Of a DNA stretch of 64,000 nt, positions 27,296 through 35,446 are shown in pieces. Every line of letters begins with the position of its first letter. The first letter of the stretch is position 1. The notes under the pieces are model-generated. The model saw nothing but the letters and a program-made list of their open reading frames with translations. It had not been told where the DNA came from and did no database searches. The position numbers and the translations under genes were made by a program. Source of the stretch: Gordonia phthalatica (GTDB lineage: Bacteria > Actinomycetota > Actinomycetes > Mycobacteriales > Mycobacteriaceae); the NCBI RefSeq assembly GCF_001305675.1, contig NZ_CP011853.1:3534001-3598000 (forward strand). Direction: 5' to 3'.

Positions 27296-27353
27296 GCATC
27301 CGGCTCAACTCATCGTTCAGCTGAGCATCCGGCTCAACTCACCGTTCAGCTGA
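27284..27353. repeat. Tandem 29-bp repeat between convergent gene ends
   Basis: A 29-bp unit containing GTTCAGCTGAGCATCCGG occurs at 27284-27312 and 27313-27341 and begins a third time at 27342-27353. The palindrome TCAGCTGA in it supplies Ser-stop to the reductase on the plus strand and Ser-stop to menG on the minus strand. GAGCATCCGGCTC can form a small hairpin. The array looks like a local duplication of the shared 3' region. Confidence 0.75.
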
Positions 27354-28059
27354 CCTTCTTGATCCCCTTGTGGATCGCGACGATCCCGCCGGTCTGGTTC
27401 TGCCAGGAGACGTCGGAGAAGCCGGCCTCGCCGATGAGCTTCGCGAGCCCGGCCTGGTCGGGCCATGCGCGGATCGACTCGGCGAGGTACACGTAGGCCG
27501 CCGGGTTGCTCGACACCGTGGTCGCGACCTTGGGCAGCGCCTTCATCAGGTACTCCATGTACACGGTGCGGAACGGCCGCGCGGTGGGCGTCGAGAACTC
27601 GCAGATCACGACGCGGCCGCCGGGCTTGAGGACGCGGTTCAACTCCGACAGCGCCAGGGGGACGTCGGCGACGTTCCGCAGTCCGAACGAGATGGTGGCC
27701 GCATCGAACGACGCGTCGGCGAACGGCAGGTGCAGCGCGTCGGCGGCGACCTTCGGGACGTTCCGGTCGGCTCCCGCGCGGAGCATGCCGAGCGAGAAGT
27801 CCGCGGCGATGCAGGTGGCGCCCGAGGCCGACAACTCGACGGTGGAGACCGCGGTGCCCGCGGCGAGGTCGAGGACGATGTCGCGCGGCTTCAGGTCGAG
27901 GGCGCGGCGGGTGTTGCGGCGCCACCGGCGGTCCTGCGCGAAGGACAGGACGGTGTTGGTGATGTCGTAGCGGCGAGCGACGCCGTCGAACATCTCGGCG
28001 ACCTCCGACGGGTCCTTCTCGAGGCTGGCGCGGGTTCCGGGGTCGCTGCTGTCAGTCAT
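27346..28059 (-). CDS. menG: Demethylmenaquinone methyltransferase
   Basis: 237 residues, UbiE/MenG family. Motifs: FDGVARRYDITNTVLSF, SAM motif I VLDLAAGTAVSTVEL, SFGLRNVADVPLALSELNRVLKPGG, and the C-terminal GGIVAIHKGIK. It performs the last step of menaquinone synthesis, methylating demethylmenaquinone with S-adenosylmethionine. It converges on the reductase gene through the tandem repeat. Confidence 0.95.
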   Translation of the reverse strand: MTDSSDPGTRASLEKDPSEVAEMFDGVARRYDITNTVLSFAQDRRWRRNTRRALDLKPRDIVLDLAAGTAVSTVELSASGATCIAADFSLGMLRAGADRNVPKVAADALHLPFADASFDAATISFGLRNVADVPLALSELNRVLKPGGRVVICEFSTPTARPFRTVYMEYLMKALPKVATTVSSNPAAYVYLAESIRAWPDQAGLAKLIGEAGFSDVSWQNQTGGIVAIHKGIKKVS

Positions 28060-28069
28060 GCAGGCAATG

Positions 28070-28498
28070 CTAATCGCGTCGCGAGCGTCGACCGGTCTCG
28101 GCCACCCCCAGCATGAGCACGATCACCAACGCCCAGCCCGCGGCGATCACCGACAGGGCCGGGACCACCGACAGGCTCGCGTCACGACCGACCGGCCGTG
28201 CCAGGTTGTCGGGGTCGGTGGCGTCGTAGTCGACGAGGATCCGCTGCCCGGTCGAGAGATTGGTCGGGTACAGCAGTCCGAGTTTCGGGTTGCGCAGCAC
28301 GCCGTCGGGCGTGACGAAGTTGACCGCCGCGTGCAGGCGGTCGGCGGAGATCACGTCGGCGACGGCCGTGGCCTTGTTGGCGTTGATCTTCGCGTCGTTG
28401 CGGTAGGCGCCGGCGATGATCACCGTCCCGATCAGAGCGACCAGCACGCCGAGCACTGCGAGGGCGATCTGGATCCGCCGCTGCACTGTCCGGGTCAT
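28070..28498 (-). CDS. DUF3592 membrane protein
   Basis: 142 residues from the ATG at 28498, which overlaps the menD stop (ATGA). Two membrane helices (about 11-31 and 112-134) flank an extracytoplasmic beta-rich domain with ATAVADVISADRL and GQRILVDYDATDPDNLARP, the DUF3592 pattern. In mycobacteria an equivalent small membrane gene also follows menD. Function unknown; translational coupling to MenD suggests a link to menaquinone or envelope redox biology. Confidence 0.8.
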   Translation of the reverse strand: MTRTVQRRIQIALAVLGVLVALIGTVIIAGAYRNDAKINANKATAVADVISADRLHAAVNFVTPDGVLRNPKLGLLYPTNLSTGQRILVDYDATDPDNLARPVGRDASLSVVPALSVIAAGWALVIVLMLGVAETGRRSRRD

Positions 28499-30186
28499 GA
28501 CTGACCAGGATAGCCGGGGCCGGCGTCGAGTCGAGCGCTGATCCGGGCGTGCAGACTGCGCAGCCCCTCCCGGTTGGTGCGGACCTCCAGGACCTCGATC
28601 CCGCCGTCGTGCGGCGGTTCGGCGAGCGCGGCGGGCAGTTCGACCAAACTCACCCGACGGTGCCCGATGTTGAAGCCCGCGCACATCGCCTCGAGATCGG
28701 TGCGGTGAGGAGTGCCGAAGATGCGGTCGTAGACGCCCAGGTAGGCGTCGCGCGCGAATCGCGGATCACCCTGCTCCAGTAGGCCGAAGATGCCGCCGCC
28801 GTCGTCGTTGGCGACCACGATCCGCAGGTCCGCGGGGCGGGGTTCATCGGGTCCGATGATCAGTCCGGTGGCGTCGTGGATGAAGGTGAGGTCGCCCATC
28901 AGCGCCACCGTCCGACCGTCGGTGCGGGCGAGCGCCGCGCCGATCGCGGTGGCGTTGGTGCCGTCGATCCCGGCCACCCCCCGGTTGGACATCACGTGGA
29001 CGCCGTCCGCGACGGTCCCGGCGAGCGCGACGTCGCGGATCGGGTTCGACGCCCCCACCATCAGGGTGTCGCCGGGCGCCAGTGCTGCGGCCACGACCGC
29101 GGCGACGTGCATGCCGGTCGCCTCGTGGGAGTCGGCGAGCTCGTCGGCCACGGCGGTGACGATCTCGGAGTTCAAGCGGGCCGCCCCGTCGAGCCACGCC
29201 TGCCGCGGCGGTGCGGTCGCGACAGCCCGGGTGCCGGTCGCGTACACGTTGCCGGACACGTCCGGCCAGCGCGGTCCGGTGGTGAGGGCGAAGACGTCGA
29301 CCGCCGGATCGGCGAGCAACCGCGACACCGAGCGGTGGAGGGTGGGGCGGCCGCAGATGATCGCCTGCTGCGGCGCCAGCTTTCCGAGGGCGAGGGGGTG
29401 CAGCGGATTCTGCACGTGCGGTGCGGTCGGCTCCGCGACGGTCGGCAGAGCCGCGAGCTCGGGATGCACGCCCGCACCGTGGCCGGACACCACGACCGTG
29501 TCAAGCGACAGGTCGATCTCGAGTGGGATGTCGAGCCTGCCGACCGGAGCGGAGGTCCACGGCGCCCCTCCCGGACGACCGGCGAAGCGTCCACCGTCGA
29601 TCACCGCGAGATCTGTGTCGGGGAGGTCGCCGCTGTCGGGGACCAGCGGTTCGCGGAGCGGGATGTCGAACTGGACCGGCCCGGCGTTGCCGGTCCGGGC
29701 GCCCCGGGCCGAGGCGAGCACGCGGCCGACCGCCGACCGCCACTGCGAGTTGGTGTCCAGGTTCTCTGCCGCCAGCCCCAGGCTGATGGCGGCCCGCACC
29801 TGCGTGCCGAACATGCCGAACTGCTCGATGGTCTGGTTGGCGCCGGAGCCGAGCAGCTCGTACGGGCGGTTGGCGCTGACGACCACCAGCGGGATCCGCG
29901 CGTAGTTCGCCTCGAACACCGCGGGCCCCATGTTCGCGACGGCGGTTCCCGAGGTCATCACGATCGGCACCGGCCGCCGGCTCGCCGCGGCGAGGCCCAG
30001 CGCCAGGTAGCCCGCCGATCGTTCGTCGATCCGCACGTGCAGGCGGAGGCGGCCCTGCGCGTCGGCCGCGTGCAGCGCGAACGCGAGCGGAGCATTGCGG
30101 GAGCCCGGGCAGAGGACGGCTTCGGTGACGCCGCCGCGGATCATCTCGTCGACGATCACGCGCGCCTGCAGGGTGGACGGATTCAT
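28495..30186 (-). CDS. menD: SEPHCHC synthase MenD
   Basis: 563 residues, full length. The N-terminus has TLQARVIVDEMIRGGVTEAVLCPGSRNAPLAFAL with the SRNAP motif of MenD; the C-terminal thiamine diphosphate domain has MGDLTFIHDATGL and NDDGGGIFGLLEQ. It joins isochorismate and 2-oxoglutarate with loss of carbon dioxide, the first committed step of menaquinone synthesis. The start faces the divergent methyltransferase at 30252. Confidence 0.96.
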   Translation of the reverse strand: MNPSTLQARVIVDEMIRGGVTEAVLCPGSRNAPLAFALHAADAQGRLRLHVRIDERSAGYLALGLAAASRRPVPIVMTSGTAVANMGPAVFEANYARIPLVVVSANRPYELLGSGANQTIEQFGMFGTQVRAAISLGLAAENLDTNSQWRSAVGRVLASARGARTGNAGPVQFDIPLREPLVPDSGDLPDTDLAVIDGGRFAGRPGGAPWTSAPVGRLDIPLEIDLSLDTVVVSGHGAGVHPELAALPTVAEPTAPHVQNPLHPLALGKLAPQQAIICGRPTLHRSVSRLLADPAVDVFALTTGPRWPDVSGNVYATGTRAVATAPPRQAWLDGAARLNSEIVTAVADELADSHEATGMHVAAVVAAALAPGDTLMVGASNPIRDVALAGTVADGVHVMSNRGVAGIDGTNATAIGAALARTDGRTVALMGDLTFIHDATGLIIGPDEPRPADLRIVVANDDGGGIFGLLEQGDPRFARDAYLGVYDRIFGTPHRTDLEAMCAGFNIGHRRVSLVELPAALAEPPHDGGIEVLEVRTNREGLRSLHARISARLDAGPGYPGQS

Positions 30187-30251
30187 GACGTAGACACTAT
30201 GTGTCCACGACGGTGAGACGCCGCTCGCACCCCGGCACTAGAGTCGATGCC

Positions 30252-30869
30252 ATGGGCTTCTACGACGATCGTGTTCTGCCCCGGATCATCACCAAGACTT
30301 GCGGCATGCCCGCGATGAACAAGCTCCGACGCCGCGTCTGCGAGCCGCTGACCGGCGCGGTGGTGGAGATCGGCTTCGGCTCCGGGTTCAACGTCGGCCA
30401 GTACCCGCCCGCGGTCACGCGCGTCGCCGCCGTGGAACCGAGCGACGGCGGGTGGCGCCTCGGTGCGCAGCGGGTCGCGGCGTCGAGCATCCCGATTACT
30501 CGGTCGGGGCTCGACGGCCAACACCTCCCCTTCGACGACGACTCCTTCGACTCCGCCCTCTCCACCTTCACCCTGTGCACCATCCCCGACCTGCCCGCGG
30601 CCCTCGGCGAACTCCGACGCGTCGTCGAACCCGGCGGCGTCTTCGCGTTCCTCGAGCACGGCGACGCTCCCGACGACAGCGTCCGCCGCTGGCAACGCAG
30701 GCTCGAACCGCTGCAGAAGCGGATCGGCGGCGGCTGCCACCTGACGCGCGACATTCCGTCGCTCATCACCGACGCCGGCTGGGAGATCGTCCACCTGGAC
30801 ACCTTCTACGGCGCCGTCCCGAAGACCTTCTCCGCGTTCTCGCTGGGGTACGCCCGAAATCCCCGGTAG
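30252..30869 (+). CDS. Class I SAM-dependent methyltransferase
   Basis: 205 residues from the ATG at 30252. SAM motif I is AVVEIGFGSGFNVGQYP; motif II LPFDDDSFDSALSTFTLCTIPDLPAALGELRRVVEPGG. The N-terminus GFYDDRVLPRIITKTCGMPAMNKLR is shared with a family of small actinobacterial methyltransferases of unknown substrate related to METTL7-type proteins. It diverges from menD with a 65-base gap, so coregulation with menaquinone genes is possible. Confidence 0.85.
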   Translation: MGFYDDRVLPRIITKTCGMPAMNKLRRRVCEPLTGAVVEIGFGSGFNVGQYPPAVTRVAAVEPSDGGWRLGAQRVAASSIPITRSGLDGQHLPFDDDSFDSALSTFTLCTIPDLPAALGELRRVVEPGGVFAFLEHGDAPDDSVRRWQRRLEPLQKRIGGGCHLTRDIPSLITDAGWEIVHLDTFYGAVPKTFSAFSLGYARNPR

Positions 30870-30929
30870 CTCGAAAGACACAGCGGGCTGTGTCACCATC
30901 TCGCCCGACTTGCCAGTAGGGTCGACACC

Positions 30930-32177
30930 ATGAGTCGCGAGTTGGACGTCGTCGTCTATGGAGCAACGGGATTCGTCGGTGAGCTGACCGCCCAGTATCT
31001 GGCCGATCACGCGCCGGCGGGCACACGCATCGGCCTCGGCGGTCGGTCGGAGACCAAGCTGGCCGCGGTTCGACGACGGCTGGGCGAGAACGCCCGCGAC
31101 TGGCCCCTGATCGTCGCCGACTCGGACTCCCCCGCCTCGCTCGACGCGATGTGTGCGCGCACGCAGGTCGTGTGCACCACTGTCGGCCCGTACCTCAGGT
31201 ACGGCGAGAATCTGGTGATCTCCGCGGCCAACGCCGGCACCGACTACGTGGATCTCACCGGCGAGGTGCCGTTCGTCCGCTACTCCGTCGACAAGGCCGA
31301 CGAGCTCGCCGCCGTCTCCGGCGCGCGCATCGTCCACTCCTGCGGTTTCGACTCGGTCCCGTCCGACCTGGGCGCCTACCTGCTGCACCGTGCGATCACC
31401 GAGGACGGCGCGGGCGAGATGACCGACACCACCATGGTCGTCACCTCGCTGCGCGGCGGGGTCTCCGGCGGCACGCTCGACTCGGTCCGGGTGATCTCCG
31501 AGCTCGCCAAAGACTCCGAGACCCGCCGCCTGCTGCTGAACCCGCAGGCCCTGTCCGGCGGTTCCGGTGAAACCCCGCGGGTCGGCATCAACTCCGAGCC
31601 CAGCGACATCACCCCGGTCGACGCCAAGAAGGTCGATCCGAGCCTTCGCGGCACCCTGGCGCCGTTCTTCATGTCCTCGTACAACACGCGCGTCGTCCGC
31701 CGCTCCAACTACCTGCTCGACGGCGCGTACGGCGACGGCTTCCGCTATCAGGAGACGATGTCGGTCGGCGGCGTCCCCGGGCTGTCGGCCGCGCTCGCGG
31801 GCGTCGTCACGGTCGGGACCGGCGCCTTCCTCGGCGCCATGAGCTTCGCCCCCACTCGTAAGGTCCTGGACTTCGTTCTCCCGAAGCCCGGCACCGGGCC
31901 CAGCGAGAAGAGCCGCGAGACCGGCAACTTCGTCACCCAGACGTTCACGACCACCACCAGCGGCCGCCGCTACCGCTCGCAGATGCGCGCCCACGGCGAC
32001 CCCGGCTACAAGGCGACCGCCGTCATGCTCGGCGAGAGCGCCCTGGCGCTGGCCCTGGACCGCGACGATCTCCCCGATCGCGCAGGCGTCCTCACTCCGG
32101 CCGTCGCGATGGGCGATGTCCTCATCGACCGCCTCCAGGCCGCCGGTTTCGTCGTCGAGGCGCACGAACTGACCTGA
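30930..32177 (+). CDS. Saccharopine dehydrogenase-like trans-acting enoyl reductase family protein
   Basis: 415 residues. The N-terminal Rossmann motif VVYGATGFVGELTAQYLA, then VGPYLRYGENLVISAANAGTDYVDLTGEVPFVR and HSCGFDSVPSDLGAYLL are characteristic of the family containing the mycobacterial trans-acting enoyl reductase for phthiocerol lipids. Two hydrophobic segments near 290-330 suggest membrane association. Many actinobacteria have this single-copy relative without the phthiocerol locus; its substrate is unknown. Confidence 0.87.
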   Translation: MSRELDVVVYGATGFVGELTAQYLADHAPAGTRIGLGGRSETKLAAVRRRLGENARDWPLIVADSDSPASLDAMCARTQVVCTTVGPYLRYGENLVISAANAGTDYVDLTGEVPFVRYSVDKADELAAVSGARIVHSCGFDSVPSDLGAYLLHRAITEDGAGEMTDTTMVVTSLRGGVSGGTLDSVRVISELAKDSETRRLLLNPQALSGGSGETPRVGINSEPSDITPVDAKKVDPSLRGTLAPFFMSSYNTRVVRRSNYLLDGAYGDGFRYQETMSVGGVPGLSAALAGVVTVGTGAFLGAMSFAPTRKVLDFVLPKPGTGPSEKSRETGNFVTQTFTTTTSGRRYRSQMRAHGDPGYKATAVMLGESALALALDRDDLPDRAGVLTPAVAMGDVLIDRLQAAGFVVEAHELT

Positions 32178-32183
32178 CCGCGA

Positions 32184-32232
32184 AACGATGGCTACCGGAC
32201 CGTGCCCCAGACCCGGTCCGGTAGCCATCGTT
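32184..32232. terminator. Long hairpin A, shared by convergent genes
   Basis: Perfect 19-bp arms (AACGATGGCTACCGGACCG at 32184-32202; complement at 32214-32232) with an 11-base loop, between two convergent genes, seven bases after one stop and six before the other. A near-identical hairpin in inverse orientation stands on the other side of the minus-strand gene (33196-33246), with a C-G pair changed to G-C in the stem. Confidence 0.8.
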
Positions 32233-32238
32233 CCCGCG

Positions 32239-33150
32239 TCACATTGCCCGGCGGAGCTCTATCGCCTCGATCAGCTCCCTCATGCACTCGTCGGGTTCGG
32301 TGGTGAGCCGCGCCCAGCTGAAACTCAGCGGCAGCCAGCTCATCAGCGCGAGCTGATTCGCCTTCTTCTGGTCCCTGTTCCAGCGGTCGTGCTGCTTATG
32401 GAACTTCCATCCGTGGATCTCGACGCTGATCTGTTCCTGCGGCCACGCGAAGTCCAATTCGTAGTCGCCGAACGGGATCTGTTGGAACCAGCCGTCGATC
32501 TGATGCTCGCGCAACAGTTTCGCGAACAGCCGCTCGGCCACCGACTCCGACGGGTCCTCTGCGGCTTCGAGGAGAAACCGTGCCCGCCGCATCCCGAAGG
32601 ACCCTGCATTGCGTTCGAGACTTCGACGCAGATCGACCAGGTGGACACGCCGCTCCTGCAGTGCACGGTCCATGATCGCGATCCCGTCCTCATGCTCGGC
32701 AGCGACCTGCAACACCGTCAACGGGAGGTCGGTCACCGGTAGATCCCGAACCACAGTCAGGTCCTCGGAAGGGAAGGTCCGGCGTTTGGCTTGCACCGCG
32801 AAACTCAATCGCTGTTCTGTCCGTGTGGACCGGGGCACCGAGACGGTCAGCGGGCTGGGCAGCTCGTCGAGCAACCCGTGCCACCAGGCGGCTGTCGTAC
32901 GGTCTGCGATTCCGCGGTGCGCAGCAACCGCGATCCGCACCTGCGCGGCGTCGGTCAGGTTGTGCTCGGCCGACAGGTAGACGGCTCGCGCCTCAGCGCT
33001 CCACAGACCGGACTCGATGCGGTGCCGAACACGATGCTCGGTCAGGCCGAGCGTGCGGGCCGCCGCACCGGTGATCACCCCGTCGTGGTCTGCGAGGTAG
33101 CGCGCAACGGCCAGATCCGGCCGCGTTTCGTCCGTTTTCGTCTCTCTCAC
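32239..33150 (-). CDS. AbiEi-like N-terminal plus DUF559 endonuclease-like protein
   Basis: 303 residues from the GTG at 33150 (VRETKTDETRPD); a further in-frame GTG at 33192 is also possible. Residues about 10-65 form a winged-helix-like domain (VARYLADHDGVITGAAARTLG..HRVRHRIESG) found in AbiEi-type antitoxins and DUF559 proteins. The C-terminus has the DUF559/Vsr-like PD-(D/E)xK pattern: ELDFAWP, then ISVEIHGWKFH, then DRWNRDQKKANQLALM. No AbiEii nucleotidyltransferase partner is adjacent. The family is abundant in actinobacteria without proven function. Flanked on both sides by matching hairpins. Confidence 0.8.
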   Translation of the reverse strand: MRETKTDETRPDLAVARYLADHDGVITGAAARTLGLTEHRVRHRIESGLWSAEARAVYLSAEHNLTDAAQVRIAVAAHRGIADRTTAAWWHGLLDELPSPLTVSVPRSTRTEQRLSFAVQAKRRTFPSEDLTVVRDLPVTDLPLTVLQVAAEHEDGIAIMDRALQERRVHLVDLRRSLERNAGSFGMRRARFLLEAAEDPSESVAERLFAKLLREHQIDGWFQQIPFGDYELDFAWPQEQISVEIHGWKFHKQHDRWNRDQKKANQLALMSWLPLSFSWARLTTEPDECMRELIEAIELRRAM

Positions 33151-33195
33151 ATGAGATTGGACGCAGGGACTCCGAGTTCGGTTCCACGACACGCC

Positions 33196-33246
33196 GAACG
33201 ATGGCTACGGGACCGGGTCTGGGGCCCGGTCCCGTAGCCATCGTTC
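33196..33246. terminator. Long hairpin B, copy of hairpin A
   Basis: Perfect 22-bp arms (33196-33217, GAACGATGGCTACGGGACC..; complement 33225-33246) with loop TCTGGGG. It is 17 bases downstream of the thioesterase stop, so on the minus strand it can terminate that transcript. On the plus strand it equals hairpin A read in reverse, except for one compensated base pair and a loop-proximal base. Confidence 0.8.
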
Positions 33247-33262
33247 TCAGGTGGATGAACTT

Positions 33263-33919
33263 CTACGCCTGTCCCGGCTTCAGCGCGATGAACAACGCGT
33301 CCATCTCGGCGCAGAGACGGTCGCCGTCGTGCAGGGTGCCGCGCACGAAGTACTTGCGGCCCTCGAAGCGCTCCACCCAGGTGCGCAGGGCGAGCGGCTT
33401 CTGCAGGGGAGTCAGCGAGCGGTAGTTGACGGTCAGGTAGCCGGTGCGGGCGACGCCGCCCAACTTCAGCGCGGCCGCCATGCCGCCGAGGTCGTCGAAG
33501 GCGATCGCGACGTGACCGCCGTGCGCCACCCCGTTGCCACCGAGGTGGAAGGGTCGGAAGGTGACGGTCGCGTCGACGCCGTCGGGGCCGCCGTCGCGGA
33601 TCTCGTACGGCGGCAGGGTGATGTTGCCGCGCGACGGCAGGTCGATGCGCGTGCCGGACGGGGAGGTCCACTCGTCGACCAGCATGGTGTCGAGCTTCGC
33701 GTTGAGCTTCTTGAGGTCCTCGATCACCTCGTCGGCCAGCGCGGGGGTGGGACTCGCGTAGCGCACCTTGTCCATGAACAGCCGGACCTGCTCGATCATC
33801 TCGCCGTACGTCGGCCCACCGCGTTCGGTCGTCACCGCGAGGTCGGCGCGGAATCCACCCTCGTGCTGCGAGTTCTCGCCCGCGGGCACGTTCCACTGCT
33901 GGTCGGGGGCACCCTTCAT
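33263..33919 (-). CDS. PaaI-family hotdog thioesterase
   Basis: 218 residues from the ATG at 33919 (MKGAPDQQWNVP), which has GGAGGTGAGGAAG upstream; a GTG at 33964 would add 15 residues. The hotdog core carries VTFRPFHLGGNGVAHGGHVAIAFDDLGGMAAAL, in which HGG and the later Asp match the PaaI catalytic pattern, followed by LTVNYRSLTPL. It should hydrolyse an acyl-CoA or aryl-CoA. It lies after a TetR gene and two crotonase genes, suggesting a CoA-ester degradation operon. Confidence 0.85.
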   Translation of the reverse strand: MKGAPDQQWNVPAGENSQHEGGFRADLAVTTERGGPTYGEMIEQVRLFMDKVRYASPTPALADEVIEDLKKLNAKLDTMLVDEWTSPSGTRIDLPSRGNITLPPYEIRDGGPDGVDATVTFRPFHLGGNGVAHGGHVAIAFDDLGGMAAALKLGGVARTGYLTVNYRSLTPLQKPLALRTWVERFEGRKYFVRGTLHDGDRLCAEMDALFIALKPGQA

Positions 33920-33965
33920 CGGATCACCGTCTTCCTCACCTCCGGCCGCCACTGCCGTCGGCACG

Positions 33966-34640
33966 TCATTGCTGCTCCCGGTTTTCCAGGAGCAGGTCGA
34001 GCTTGGTCTCGATGCGCGTCAGCCGCTGTTCCGCGGCCGACGACCGTCCGCCGACCAGCAGGTCGACGAGCTGGCGTCCCACGTCGGTGGTGTCGACCGG
34101 CCGGCCGCCATAGCGCTGACCGCGCGCACTGTGTTCCAGCGTCCCGAAGATCATGTCGCGCGCGAGGGATGTCGGGAAGGCCGCGTCCAACTCACCGGAC
34201 GCCTTCATCTCGTCGATGACGCCGGTGTACAGCCGCGTGTACCGACGGTTCGATTCGATCACGACGTCGGCGAGCTCGGTGCCCGGCGACGTCTGCGCGG
34301 CATGGACGTACGCCTGCACCAGATCCCATTTCTGCGCCATCATCGAGCACCAGTCGGCCACCAAGCGACGCAACCGGTCGGTCGGCGTCCCGTCACCGGT
34401 GACTGCCGCCTCGCCCTGCCGCTGCAGGCGGTCGTAGAACTCGCGGGTGACGGCGGTCAGCAGGCCCAGCTTGTTCGTGTAGTGCAGGAAGACGGTGCCC
34501 TCGGAGACGCCCGCACGGCGCGCGATCTCCGCGGTCGTCGTCGCCTGGAATCCGGACAGCGCGAAGCACTCCGCGGCGGCGGCGCGGACCGTCGCCCGCG
34601 TCCGCTCGCTCTTGGAGCCACCACTCGCGCGTTCCGTCAT
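33966..34640 (-). CDS. TetR-family transcriptional regulator
   Basis: 224 residues. The N-terminal HTH is RATVRAAAAECFALSGFQATTTAEIARRAGVSEGTVFLHYTNKLGLL, canonical for TetR. The C-terminal ligand domain is helical with no obvious family label. It sits four bases after the enoyl-CoA hydratase stop and ends close to the thioesterase start, so it may sense an acyl-CoA of this cluster. Confidence 0.9.
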   Translation of the reverse strand: MTERASGGSKSERTRATVRAAAAECFALSGFQATTTAEIARRAGVSEGTVFLHYTNKLGLLTAVTREFYDRLQRQGEAAVTGDGTPTDRLRRLVADWCSMMAQKWDLVQAYVHAAQTSPGTELADVVIESNRRYTRLYTGVIDEMKASGELDAAFPTSLARDMIFGTLEHSARGQRYGGRPVDTTDVGRQLVDLLVGGRSSAAEQRLTRIETKLDLLLENREQQ

Positions 34641-34644
34641 GCGG

Positions 34645-35421
34645 TCAGCGATGCGAGAAGTTCGGTTCGCGCTTCTCAGCGAAGGCGCTCATGCCCTCGG
34701 TCTGATCGGCGGTGGCGAACAGCGAGTAGAACAGGCTCCGCTCGGCGCGGACGCCCTCGGTGAGTCCCGACTCGAACGCGCGGTTGACGGCCTCCTTGCC
34801 GTACGACGATGCGATGAACGACTTGCTCGCGATGGTCGCGGCCACTTCGCGGGCCGTCGACACGACCTCCTCGGTCGGGACCACGCGAGAGACGAGGCCG
34901 AGTTTCTCGGCCTCGTCGACCTTCATCTGGCGGCCGGTGAGGATGAGGTCCATGGCCTTGGCCTTGCCGACGGCGCGGGTCAGGCGCTGGGAACCGCCGA
35001 TGCCGGGGATGACGCCGAGGTTGATCTCGGGCTGGCCGAAGCGGGCGTTCTCGCCGGCGATGATGATGTCGCAGAGCATCGCCAGTTCGCAGCCACCGCC
35101 GAGCGCGTAGCCGGACACGGCGGCGATGATCGGGGTGCGGGTGCGGGAGAGCTCGTCCCAGGCGCCGAAGAACTGTTCGGTGACGACGTCGGCGAAGCCC
35201 TTCGACTGCATCTCCTTGATGTCGGCGCCGGCCGCGAAGGCCTTCTCCGAGCCGGTGATGACGATGGCGCCGATGCCGGGGTCCACGTCGAAGCCGCGGA
35301 CGGCGGCCACGACCTCGCCCATCAGCTCGGTGTTGAGGGCGTTCAGCGCCTTGGGGCGGTTGAGGGTGATGACGGCGACGCGGCCGTCGGTCTCGGTGAG
35401 GATGGTCTGGTATTCGGTCAT
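34645..35421 (-). CDS. Enoyl-CoA hydratase (EchA8-like)
   Basis: 258 residues, crotonase fold. Oxyanion loop VSGYALGGGCELAMLCDI with the first catalytic Glu, and GQPEINLGVIPGIGGSQRLTRAVG with the second, so both hydratase glutamates are present. The start KQTILTETDGRVAVITLNRPKALNALN is typical of short-chain enoyl-CoA hydratases. It hydrates trans-2-enoyl-CoA in beta-oxidation or branched-chain amino acid breakdown, in line with the adjacent hydrolase gene. Confidence 0.92.
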   Translation of the reverse strand: MTEYQTILTETDGRVAVITLNRPKALNALNTELMGEVVAAVRGFDVDPGIGAIVITGSEKAFAAGADIKEMQSKGFADVVTEQFFGAWDELSRTRTPIIAAVSGYALGGGCELAMLCDIIIAGENARFGQPEINLGVIPGIGGSQRLTRAVGKAKAMDLILTGRQMKVDEAEKLGLVSRVVPTEEVVSTAREVAATIASKSFIASSYGKEAVNRAFESGLTEGVRAERSLFYSLFATADQTEGMSAFAEKREPNFSHR

Positions 35422-35446
35422 GTGGGGTTCTCCGTTCGGTGGCGGG

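Noticed and set aside
32239..33246. A complete AbiE toxin-antitoxin pair
   Set aside because: Only an AbiEi-like N-terminal domain is present; no nucleotidyltransferase toxin gene is adjacent on either strand.
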